Positions 54,299 to 64,000 of a DNA stretch of 64,000 nt are shown one piece after another. The position numbers and the translations under genes are program-made. The DNA lies in assembly GCA_014529385.2 (NCBI GenBank), contig CM043969.1:34672446-34736445 (forward strand), given 5' to 3'. Source of the DNA: Adiantum capillus-veneris (lineage: Eukaryota > Streptophyta > Polypodiopsida > Polypodiales > Pteridaceae). The notes below the pieces were generated by a model. The model was given only the letters and a program-made list of their open reading frames with translations, did not search any database and was not told the DNA's origin. Each line of letters begins with the position of its first letter. Position 1 is the first letter of the stretch.

Positions 54299-54542
54299 AT
54301 AATTGGCAACAACTCAATCTATAATAGATGGATCGAACTCGCAAAATTCGCGAATGTGCTGCAAAGAAACGCGTCTTGTCCGTCGCACAACATGCTTGCA
54401 ATGGTTACAAGGACATAAGATCCTCGTTGAGAGATAGGTGTTTCGGTTGGACGGCCCCACATCCTCGTCACTACTCATAATGAGGGAAAAAATCTTATAA
54501 CCTGGACAACAAATTTAATCTTCTATTGACATTCTTCGTCTT

Positions 54543-54545
<3 letters not shown>

Positions 54546-54615
<70 letters not shown>
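54546..54615. repeat. (CT)n microsatellite, about 70 bp
   Basis: Uninterrupted CT dinucleotides in the left CACTA arm; the equivalent tract in the right arm is (AG)n at 58760-58848. Confidence 0.95.
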
Positions 54616-54618
<3 letters not shown>

Positions 54619-55208
54619 GTTCACACTGTAAACTACCTCACATTCTCTAGTCATGTCCAATCCCCGCAAAGCTCGGTCTAGAGGTGCACGGAGATCAGAA
54701 CCACCGGGTTATAATCTCGTCTTTATTGGTCAATGCCTATATTTGTGGGTACAAGAAATCTACACACCCACGTCTACATGATACTGCATGTAGTGGACAA
54801 AACCCCTTTGCCTCTTCTCTAGCTGCAGCATTTCACAGCATCTTAACATCTTTTCATAGTAGATCTTTGTTTGTAGCATGTAGGTACGTCATTTTCTCGC
54901 CATTTCTTCTAACTTTATCTTATACGATTTCCTCGCCATTTCTTCTAACCTTAAATAACCTAAATCTAATTTAATATAACATATATAAACCTAAATTAAT
55001 AAACCTAAATCTAATCTAATATAACGTAAATCTAAATCAAAGGTAAATAAACCTAAATCTAATCAAACGTAAATCTAACTAAAAATAAACCTAAATCTAA
55101 TCTAATTTAACTTAAATAAATCTAAATCTAATGTAACATAAGTCTACATCTAACCTAATCTTTAACGTCTTTTGGGATAGTTTCCTACGACGTTAAAACT
55201 CTCTTCTT

Positions 55209-55214
<6 letters not shown>

Positions 55215-55241
<27 letters not shown>

Positions 55242-55591
55242 CAATAAAAAGAGAAAAATGGTATAACCTTTCTATCACCCAAGTGTGGTAGATTGGTTAT
55301 GCCATTTTCCTCTTGAATAACAAGTCTTGGTTTCAACTCCTTGTCGCTAGATTTTTAGGTCTCTTTAATTAGTTTCCTACGACGTTAAATTAAACTCTCT
55401 TCTTCTCGGGTGTGTGTGCACACCAATAAAAAAGGAGAAAAATGGTATAACTTTTCTATCACCGAAGTGTGATAGATTGGTTATGCCATTTCCCTTACGA
55501 ATAATATGTCTTGAGTTCAACTCCTGTCGACTAGATCTTTAAGGTCTCTTGGGATACTTTCCTACGATGTTAAGACTCTCTTCTTCTTCTT

Positions 55592-55651
<60 letters not shown>

Positions 55652-55902
55652 AATGTGTGTGCATTCTTTGATTATGCATGTGTGTGTGCGCGTTTTTGGT
55701 TTATGCATGCTCTCTCTCTCTTTTCCTCTCTCAATGTGTGTGTGCTTTCTTTGATTATGCATGTGTGTGTGCGCGTTTTTGGTTTATGCATGCTCTCTCT
55801 CTTTTCCTCTCTCAATGTGTGTGTGCTTTCTTTGTGTATGCATGTGTGTGTGCGTTTTTTGTTTATGCTTGTGCTCTCTCTCTCTCTCTCTCTCTCTCTC
55901 GT

Positions 55903-55943
<41 letters not shown>

Positions 55944-56187
55944 AACACAATGTGTGTGTGTGTGTGTGTGTGAAAGACAGGGAGAGAGAAAGAGGGGAAG
56001 GGACCATGAGAGTGAGGAGAGGGAAGGAGCATACCTGGCTCTCCTTCCTCTCCTTGTGTGTGTGTGCATGTGTGAGAGAGAGAGAAAGAGAAGGAGAGAG
56101 AAAGAGGGGAAGGGAACATGAGAGTGAGGAGAGGGAAGGAGCATACTTGGCTCTCCTTCCTCTCCTCGTGTGTGTGTGTGTGTGGAG

Positions 56188-56231
<44 letters not shown>

Positions 56232-56235
56232 ATTA
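55215..56235. repeat. Microsatellite-rich CACTA subterminal region
   Basis: (TG)n near 55215-55239, (CT)n near 55596-55651 and 55870-55940, (TG)n near 55950-55972, (AG)n near 56192-56230, and three similar blocks of CTCTCAATGTGTGTGTGC...GTTTATGCATGC between 55650 and 55870. Long Ser/Leu or Cys/Val frames here are simple-sequence artefacts. Confidence 0.9.
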
Positions 56236-56464
56236 CCTTGCTTGCTTGAGCATGCGTCGAAAACTCAGATCTGAGATCTGAGTTTTCGGATGCTCTCGGT
56301 TATTTTTTAAGCCCTATCGGCGTCGCTATAGGCATCGCTATGAGCGTCGCTATGTTACTAGTAACATAGCGATGCTCATAGCGACGCCTATAGCGACACA
56401 TATAGTGACGCCGTGCATTTTCATTTTTGAAGGGCGTCGCTAATGTTAAGCATGGCTTGTAGTG

Positions 56465-56876
56465 ATAGTGCTTCGAGTCTTGGGAGTGACTATATAAACA
56501 TTCATGTACAAATGTTTGGTTTTGTCGGGCGTGTGTGCTAATGTTTTGGTTTGTTTGAGTCCCCAAAACATGGTTTTCAATAAGTATTTCTAGCCATGCT
56601 TTATTGCTTGTGAATTGAACTTGTACATGATGAGTTATGTGCGTCTGAAGTGGGTGGTCTTGACTTAGAAAGTGGCTGTAGATGCATGCGACAAAGGAAA
56701 ATGGGCCAACTTGATGATCGAAAATTAGAAATGCTAAGATTTTAACTTTTTGAAGATAGTCAAAGTAATGGGCTCTGAGCCGTGCTTTACGGTGTTGCAT
56801 TTGGTGGCCGGAGCGGTGCACTATGCTCCTGGAAGTTGGTCCTGAGAAGGGGTCAAGCTGGAAAGGGGTTTTCATC

Positions 56877-56946
<70 letters not shown>

Positions 56947-57193
56947 GCAGAGTTTGTGTTGTTTCAAATGACCGTTGTTTGCATCCTAGCCGCTCAAAGC
57001 TAGGTGCTACCCCCTCCTCATTTTATCATGGCCAGATCGGCGTGTATTGGGCTCTTGGTGTTTTGAGGCTGTTGGGGTCCGTGTTGCGCTTTGCCAAGGC
57101 AAAATCCTCGATGCGTTAGCCATGTAGGTCATTCAACCCCTGACGAGCTAACCGTGTAGATGAACCTAACAAAAAAGAAGAAGACCTAGGAAA
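56465..57193. other. Spacer between the two CACTA elements
   Basis: 729 bp lying outside both CACTA termini, with a (CT)n tract at about 56878-56941. It could be the original target sequence or an older repeat. No gene is supported. Confidence 0.55.
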
Positions 57194-57340
57194 CACTACA
57201 AGAGGCTCTTCATATTAGCGACGCTCACACAGCGACGCTCATAGCGACGCCGACTGGGGTAAAAAAATAACCGAGCGCGCCCAAAAACTCAGATCTCAGA
57301 TCTGAGTTTTTCGGCGCCCTCAAGCAAGGAGCAGGTAACG

Positions 57341-57382
<42 letters not shown>

Positions 57383-57389
57383 TTCTTCT

Positions 57390-57390
<1 letters not shown>

Positions 57391-57442
<52 letters not shown>
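57391..57442. repeat. (CA)n microsatellite
   Basis: About 52 bp of CA dinucleotides, next to CT-rich sequence, within the CACTA subterminal region. Confidence 0.95.
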
Positions 57443-57445
<3 letters not shown>

Positions 57446-57555
57446 AGAGGAAGGAGAGCCAGGTATGCTCCTTCCCTCTCCTCATTCTCATGTTCCCTTC
57501 CCCTCTTTCTCTCTCCCTCTCTCACACACACACATACACACACACACATAGTGTT

Positions 57556-57595
<40 letters not shown>

Positions 57596-58181
57596 AACAA
57601 AAACAAAAACGCACACTCACATACATAAACAAAGAATGCACACACACATTGAGAGAGAAAAAGAGAGAGAGAGAGCATGCATAAACAAAAAACGCACGCA
57701 TTGAGAGAGGAAAAGAGAGAGAGAACATGCATAAACAAAAAACGCACACATTGAGAGAGGAAAAGAGAGAGAAAACATGCATACGATCCAAAAAAACGCA
57801 CACACATTGAGAGAGAAAGAGAGAGAAACTAATTTAACGTCGTAGGAAACTAATTAAAATTAAAAGACCTAAAGATCTAGCCGACGAGGAGTTGAACTGA
57901 AGACCTATTATTCAAGAGGGAAATGGCATAATCAATCTATCATACTTGGCATGGGTGATAGAAAGGTTATACCATTTATCTCTTTTTATTGGCACATACA
58001 TCCACACACGCGCACACACACAAGAAGAAGAGAGTTATAACGTCGTAGGAAACTATCTTAAAAGACGTTAAAGATTAGGTTATATGTAGACTTACATTAA
58101 ATTAGATTTAGGTTTATTTTTAACTAGATTTACATTTATTTAAGTTAGATTTAGATTTACGTTATATGAGATTAGATTTAG

Positions 58182-58374
58182 GTCTCCATAGACTGCGATG
58201 CCTGCATGAAGCGGGTGAAGAAAGCCCTCAATGGAATATAGGGTATTGCTGCCTTCACTCATGGTGGGCTCCGTCGATCCAAAAGTACTGGTGAAATGTC
58301 TTCAGAAGATAGGGAAGAAGGTGGATCTTCAGGGCGGCAAGAGTCACTACATCCCCGACACAATGACCATCTAG
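58182..58374 (+). pseudogene. Captured heavy-metal-associated (HMA) domain fragment
   Basis: GTC at 58182 starts VSIDCDACMKRVKKALNGI, the HMA metal-binding loop (M/D-x-C-x-x-C) and first helix, then a stop. In another frame SVDPKVLVKCLQKIGKKVDL continues into QGGKSHYIPD, the second half of the domain as found in plant HIPP-type metallochaperones. The two halves sit in different frames, so it is not translatable as one domain. Comparison with the left CACTA arm shows the roughly 200-bp block as an insertion into otherwise homologous leader sequence, as expected of transduplication by a CACTA element. Confidence 0.75.
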
Positions 58375-58758
58375 ACAACCTCTAGTCATTAGACTTACGT
58401 TAAATTAGATTTAGCTTTATTTTTAGTTAGATTTACGTTTATTTAGATTTACGCTTATTTACGTTAGATCGAGTCCACGCAAGAATTACTTACGGTTTAG
58501 GGTTTAGAGTTAGACGAACAGTGAAAAGATCTACTGTGAAAAGATGTTAAGATGAAGTGAAGTGCTACAGCTAGAGAAGAGGCAAAGGGATTTTGTCCAC
58601 TACATGCAGTATCATGTAGACGTGGGTGTGTAGATTTCTTGTACCCACAAATATAGGTATTGACCAATAAAGACGAGATTATAACCCGGTGGTTCTGATC
58701 TCCGTGCACCTCTAGACCGAGGTGTGCGGGGATTGGACATGACTAGAGAATGTGAGGT

Positions 58759-58759
<1 letters not shown>

Positions 58760-58848
<89 letters not shown>
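58760..58848. repeat. (AG)n microsatellite, about 89 bp
   Basis: Uninterrupted AG dinucleotides about 65 bp upstream of the TNP2-like ATG. Confidence 0.95.
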
Positions 58849-58850
<2 letters not shown>

Positions 58851-58912
58851 GACGAAGAATGCCAATAGAATATTAAATTTGTTGTCCAGGTTATAAGTTT
58901 TTTATCCTCATT

Positions 58913-61900
58913 ATGAGTAGCGACGAGGATGTGGGACCGTCCAACCGAAACACCTATCTCTCAACGAGGATCTTATGTCCTTGTAATCAATGCAAGCATG
59001 CTGTGCGACGGACAAGACGTGTTTCTTTGCAGCACGTTCGCGAATTTGGCGAGTTCGATCCATCTATTATAGATCGAGTTGTTGCCAATTATAACTCGTC
59101 GGGACTCTGACGCTGGCCAACAAGCAGCAATCTTGCAACCCAATAGACGTGTTCGCAGGCGCTTTGGTCAACAAGCAGCATATGTGAGGCCACAAGATGT
59201 AGCCTCTGACAGCTCGGGGGATGATCATGCAGAGCACATTCCCAACGAGGCAATGTTTGAGCCCGAGATTGATGAAATGATCGAGACGATCATGGATTCA
59301 GAAAGGCTTATCTATGATGATATGAAAAGTGAAGCCGATACGTCATTGTATAATGGAGCACGTATGTCTAGATTGAAAGCACTCCTGGTTCTTCTCAACA
59401 TGCAGGCAAAGTTTGGATGGAGTGACACTAGCGTCACAACGCTTTTCAGGTGATCTATTACAGTTAGTTTACTTTAATAGAACTCTAAATGTATAATGAT
59501 CTGATAGATTTTTACACGACTGTATCATATTTTTATGTTGTGTAGATTGCTGAAAGAGCACATACTACCAGCTGACAATGTGATGCCAGATTCCCGAGAT
59601 GAAGCAAGAAAGATTTTGCGAAACTTGGGAATGGATTACAATTCTATCCACGCTTGTCCTAATGACTGCATTCTTTTCAGAGGGGAATACACAGACATGG
59701 AGAAGTGTCCGAAATGTGATTCCGAAAGATATCGAGTAGATCTCCATGGGACAAAAATTCCACAAAAGGTTTTGCGACATTTTCCTTTGCTTCCTCGCAT
59801 CAAGCATTTCTTCGAATGTAAGTCCATGGCCGCCCTAGCATCATGGCATGAGGAGAATAAATCTTCGGATGGTGTGCTACGAATTCCTGCAGATTGCGCA
59901 GCCTGGAAACATATAGATGGAACATGGTCGGATTTTGCCAGGGAATCTCGAAATTTGCGCTTAGGCCTGGCTATGGATGGCGTAAATCCATTTGGTCAAA
60001 GATCAACATCTTACAGTGTATGGCACACACAGGACGACGGAATGCTTTGATCAGAGGCATTCTAATGTGGACCATGCATGACTATCTCGGGCTAACGAAA
60101 TGCTCAGGTGATCTATTGACACTCCTCACTCAGACACTGTAAATATTGTTTTTTCCCATAGTTGATCTATTATCATGTGTATACATGCAGGGCTTCAAAC
60201 AAGCGGATATAGAGCATGTGTCACATGTGGACCTAGACTGAATGCACGTAGGGCACCCTCACTGAAGAAGCAAATCTACGAAGGTCATCAAGCGTATCTT
60301 CCAGAGAATCATGTGTTACGCGACGGCTTTTTGGGAAGAGAGCCACCAAGGATGTCTGCACAAGCATGGTTAGAGCAGAAGGAGATGTGCGATGACGGAT
60401 TGCCTCCAGGGATGAAGAGACTATCTCTATGGTACGAGTTACCATACTGGCCCCGACTCATGATCAATCACTTGCTCGATCCAATGCACATATTCAAGAA
60501 TGTGGGTAATCTACTATGGGACCATTTGACCGGCAAGAAAGATACTTTGGGAGCCAGAGTTGACCTTAGAAATGTGGATCGTATGGAGCAATATTGGCCG
60601 CAAACAGCGTCTGATGGATCGATAAAACTCCCTAAAGCACCATGGATTTTCACAGGAGCCCAAGAACGCAAAGTAAAAGAGGCCATTCGATCTTTGCGGA
60701 CCCCCACTGGCGTAATGCACTCGCTCCGAACGTGTTTCACTAAAGAACGAAAGCTTACCGGTTTGAAGTCACACGATTGGCATAAAATGTATCAGGTACG
60801 TTCATAGTGGACTTTAATATCATTGCATAAAATGTGGACTTTAATATCATTGCTGCACATACTTTACAGTTTATTTTACCGGTTGCCATTGAGGGATGTT
60901 TGTCTCTCGACATCCGTAACACAATCTACAAACTTGCAAAGCTGGTGCAATGGATCTCACAAAAGGAGATCAACGTAGACTCCATACCATTCCCCAAACT
61001 AAATGCTGCGGAGCTTGTGTGCATGTTTGAGAAACATTTTCCTACTACAATGCTAACCATTCAGGTGCATCTTCTTGTTCACATAGTTGATGAGGTGGAA
61101 ATAGCTGGCACAGTTCATTCCAGATGGATGTTCTTCTTAGAGCGTTTCATGAAAACGCTTAAGGGATATGTGCGTCAAAAGGCACGTCCGGAGGGTAGCA
61201 TGGCAGAAGGTTGGTTGGTATCAGAGTCCCTAGTGTACATTGGAGAGTGGCTAGACGGATTTGATAAATCCCGGGACACGCTATGGCGAACCATAGATGA
61301 TGAGCGCATATCTGGGATTGTCAGGTGCAATCTCGGTGTTGAGAAGAAGATGACGGAAGATCTAGAGGCTAAAATCAACCGATTTTGCATGCTTCACAAT
61401 CCAGTGATGCAAAAGTGGATTTCACAATATGAGGATGCAAAGCAAGAGCGACAAAGGGCACGAATCGAGTGGAGACGGGGAAGACGACCACCGATGCACT
61501 ATCCAGCGGTTCTGGAGAGCCTACCAACCTTCATGAGCTTAAGATGGTTGCACAACCAATTGAAAAGCGCACAACAATGCGGTGACGAAGTGACTGAAGA
61601 AGAGTGGGAGTACTGTCGGGGTTGCGCGACCAAGGTAAGTTTGCAATGTACGACTAGCAAGTGACTTTATTTATAAACGTTTGAACGGCCACTCATAATC
61701 TTTGTTCGTTGTAGTATAAGTCATACACAGCAGCATGGTGTAAAGGTCGACATTTTAGGGTGGAACGAATCGACAAAAAGCGTTTTACTCAAGATTGTGG
61801 AATCATGGCAAAATTTGAACAGTCTAGTCGACGACGTTCCTCTGATGCAGATCCTGTGGTGGCGGAACTCACTTACTTCGGCACGCTGCAAGAGATTTTG

Positions 61901-62467
61901 AGGATCGATTACAGAGGATTTTTTGTCGACTTGTTCGACGTGCAATGGTTCAAGATAATCATGGAGGGTCGCAACGCTACTGTGCGTAGAGGAGAGTCTG
62001 GTTTTCTTGAGGTGGATTCTACTAAGAAATGGACTGACCTAAGAGACACTTTCGTACTACCCGAGCATTGTGAACAAGTAAGTATGTAAATAGTTAACAT
62101 CCCCCTTTTACAAGTTATGTGCTTGAAAGCTCTCATGTAAGTTATGTGGCTCTGGCAGGTAGTATTTCATCCTACAAAGTCTACATCAAACTGGTGGTAC
62201 GTCATAGAGGTAGCCCCTCGTAGTGCAAGGACGTATGAAGGCTACCATGTGCCAATCACAACGACATCAATGGAGGAGATCAAAGAAGATGCTCAATCAG
62301 AAGCCGCTGCGGTGGTGCCAGACGAGCATCAAGATGCTACTACTCTATATGGGGTGCATGCAGAGGAGCTACAAAATGAAACAGAGGATATGTGTTTAAA
62401 CGGAGAGCTCTATATAGATATAGGAAGTTATGCTGAGTTATGCGAGGATGAGAGAGAGATCTCTTAA
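58913..62467 (+). pseudogene. TNP2-like CACTA transposase
   Basis: Exons by homology and GT-AG signals: 58913-59449 (frameshift near 59095), 59546-60107, 60191-60795, 60870-61634, 61715-62076 and 62159-62467. Exon 1 (RILCPCNQCKHAVRRTRRVS) fits the transposase-associated N-terminal domain. The TNP2 core includes ACPNDCILFRGEYTDMEKCP, LSLWYELPYWPRLMINHLLD and PMHIFKNVGNLLWDHL. Exon 60870-61634 carries a DUF4218-type block (MVHLL-like IQVHLLVHIVDEVEIAGTVH, FMKTLKGYVRQKARPEGSMA). The last two exons match a DUF4216-type block (YFGTLQEILRIDYRGFFVDL). Near 60030 SYSVW runs directly into ALIRGILMWTMHDYLG: roughly 80 residues normally found between these blocks are missing and the frame changes. It therefore probably no longer makes full transposase, although most of it is well preserved. 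Confidence 0.85.
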
Positions 62468-62739
62468 AGCCACAAATATTGTATTTGAACAATTTTGATC
62501 CGTGTTGTAAAAGCTCTGGCTCTCTAAGTACCTTCCATGGTGTATAACGGTCTTTTCTACTCGCGCTCACATCTTTTGATTGAAAATTCTGAGTTTTCGA
62601 CTTGCCTCTTCTATCACTCGATTCATTGCGTCATTGTATTTATATGCGTCATTACGTCATTGTATTTAATGGTCTTTGCGTCATTGTCTACTCTATTCAT
62701 TCAATATTAAGTTTAAATATTCGTGTGTTTAATGCAGGT

Positions 62740-63908
62740 ATGGATGATGAGGAGTTTCTTTCTTCTTTGTCACCGCAACAGAGACAGTGGTACGTGGAGC
62801 GTCATCGCTCTGGCGCATCATCGCGCGTTCCTACACCATCCGCATCTCCCTCTCTTTCGGAGCATTCGGCGCGCTCCGAAGCTTCGGCGTCGACGAGACG
62901 AGCTTCACACTCGTCTAGACATCGGCGCTCTAGTGGTGGCGGTGGCGGTTGTTGTGGGGATTCCGCCACCGATGCCTCCACACCGCCTCGTGTTCGACGA
63001 GGCTCTTTACCCTCCCCTTCTTTGCCCGCCCCCACACCAGCCACAGCATCGCCATCTACGCCAGGTTTTGCACGGCTGACTGTTCCTAGAAGCTACACAC
63101 CTCTACCTACTCCGCCAGGAGCCACCCCACTCGACACTCCTCGCTTCGGGGCCCAGACGCCGGTGGAGACACCTGACGTCCGTACCCCCATCGACACGCC
63201 GCTAGAGACCCCTGCCGGGACACCCAGGTTCACGCGTCACCGGCCAGAGGGCTTGCCTTACTCCGTCGACATCAGCGGCGGCATCATCATGGATGATGAC
63301 GGCAAGAAGGTGATCTCGCGCATGCGTGGTCTTTGCTCTCAGCTGTTTAGACACTATATACTAAACAAATGGAGTGAAGTACCAAGTGATTTAAAAAACA
63401 GAGTCATCAGCATACTTCATGATGAGTTTCCCGTTCCAACACGGGATCAGCGCTTCAATGAAGACCAGATGAAGATTCGAATGCGCGAATACTGCAAACA
63501 CAAGCGTTCCGAAGTGCAAAAAGCAATCAAGAATGGGTGGAATAGGCCAGATTGGCTGGCCAAAGAAGATTGGAAGAATGCGAAGAAAGCAGCGCGCGAG
63601 AATCCCGACAAGTGGAAGCAACAAAAGGATGCAGCCAGAGCGCGAGTAGAGGCAGGGAGCTCGCACCACTTGGGGAGCGGTGGATGGGCATCATTTGAGG
63701 CCGATTTTGTAAGTCTTTTCACATTGCTCTTTATGCATGTTCGATAGTTTAGGGTTTATGAGTTTTTTAGTTCTAACATAATGAGATCTTTGTATGTTTT
63801 GACAGTGGTCAATGACAGGACGTGATCCCACACCGTACGAGCGCGAGTACGCAGGCAGGAAGGGCTTAAACGCCCTGATGTACATTCTCAGTTCTCGCGG
63901 CGGCATGG
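62740..63908 (+). CDS. Second CACTA ORF, En/Spm (Ptta-like) plant transposase family
   Basis: The ATG at 62740 directly follows a splice acceptor (AATGCAG/GT) and starts MDDEEFLSSLSPQQRQWYVE. Residues about 25-175 are Ser/Pro/Thr/Arg-rich and probably disordered. From about residue 180 comes the conserved region: MRGLCSQLFRHYILNKWSEV, LKNRVISILHDEFPVP, RMREYCKHKRSEVQKAIKNG and WLAKEDWKNAKKAARENPDK, matching the plant En/Spm family domain (PF03004-type). Exon 62740-63708 is joined by a 97-bp GT-AG intron to 63806-63908 (WSMTGRDPTPYEREYAGRKG). A further exon would lie beyond the window. In En/Spm-type elements the second product binds subterminal repeats and assists the transposase; that role here is inference. 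No lesion was seen. Confidence 0.8.
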
Positions 63909-64000
63909 TTAGTATTAGGGTTTACTCTTTTTTATTTTTTGTATTGTTTTATAAATGTCGTTATATGTTTATACTTACTGAAAGCTGTCTTATTGTCTTT

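Larger units (their letters stand above)
54293..56464 (-). mobile_element. CACTA element, left partner, internally truncated
   Basis: On the minus strand it starts at 56464 with CACTACAAGCCATGC and GCGACGC-rich subterminal repeats (56330-56440), continues with microsatellites and leader sequence, and includes the first TNP2 exon (about 54300-54470, matching 58913-59098). Similarity to the right element ends at GAGTTATAAT (54293-54303), where HAD sequence takes over. No opposite terminus was identified with confidence; CACTAGCCTGG at about 52709 is a weak candidate. Confidence 0.8.
57194..64000 (+). mobile_element. CACTA (En/Spm) element, right partner, runs off the window
   Basis: Begins CACTACAAGAGGCTCTTC followed by repeated AGCGACGCTC words, the CACTA terminus and subterminal pattern, then a microsatellite-rich leader related in inverted order to the left element, a TNP2-like gene and a second En/Spm-type gene. 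The 3' terminus lies outside the window. CACTA elements move by cut and paste with a 3-bp duplication, which cannot be checked here. Confidence 0.88.

Noticed and set aside
56300-56878. 192-codon minus-strand frame across the CACTA terminus and spacer
   Set aside because: It crosses the element border and reads through subterminal repeats; no domain.
55562-57807. Ser/Leu-, Cys/Val- or Glu/Arg-repeat frames
   Set aside because: Translations of CT, TG and AG microsatellites.

Overview
This is nuclear DNA of a land plant with a repeat-rich genome. The evidence is plant-type Ty1/copia and Ty3/gypsy retrotransposons, primer-binding sites matching initiator tRNA-Met, CACTA (En/Spm) DNA transposons with TNP2-like and En/Spm-type proteins, a plant heavy-metal-associated (HMA) domain fragment, GT-AG introns of about 75-100 bp, and a roughly 180-bp satellite. 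I cannot place it further from sequence alone. No rRNA, tRNA or bacterial gene was seen, and almost every coding region is part of, or captured by, a mobile element.

Layout. 1-6345: a decayed gypsy element (gag end, protease, RT, RNase H, integrase) with an extra coiled-coil ORF after integrase. 6875-7600: a 31-C run, CT tract and AT-rich minisatellite. 7605-10883 and 29197-39918: one satellite array in one orientation, with long (about 180 bp) and short (about 141 bp) units and a 2.08-kb higher-order duplication. The array is split by an 18,313-bp insertion (10884-29196) with terminal inverted repeats and a 4-bp GGTT duplication; intact copies of the empty site survive in the array near 31.9 and 33.96 kb.

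That insertion is the most interesting object here. It carries (a) a three-exon gene (15089-16994) whose last ~87 codons are a divergent histone H3 fold joined to a long unrecognised N-terminal region; (b) a tandem copy of the H3 fold; (c) a decayed FCP1/NIF-type HAD phosphatase on the other strand; (d) an unrecognised minus-strand gene remnant; (e) clusters of a palindrome built on CACCCTATGGCCCT/AGGGCCATAGGGTG that I saw nowhere else in the window; and (f) a later intact Copia element (19957-25134) plus an inverted fragment of the same Copia family. A transposon-borne H3-fold protein inside a nucleosome-length satellite is a candidate undescribed system. The gene has one in-frame TAG, so its present activity is uncertain.

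39919-48142 is a truncated minus-strand Copia (A) with a second Copia (B, 40790-45728) nested in its RT, marked by a perfect GCCCC duplication. 48143-52524 holds a decayed acidic-protein gene and a 190-bp direct repeat. 52.8-54.3 kb holds satellite-like words and a second FCP1-type HAD remnant, which runs straight into a CACTA element. 54293-56464 and 57194-64000 are two related CACTA elements head to head. The right one carries a TNP2-like transposase, a second En/Spm-type ORF and a captured HMA-domain fragment that its partner lacks.
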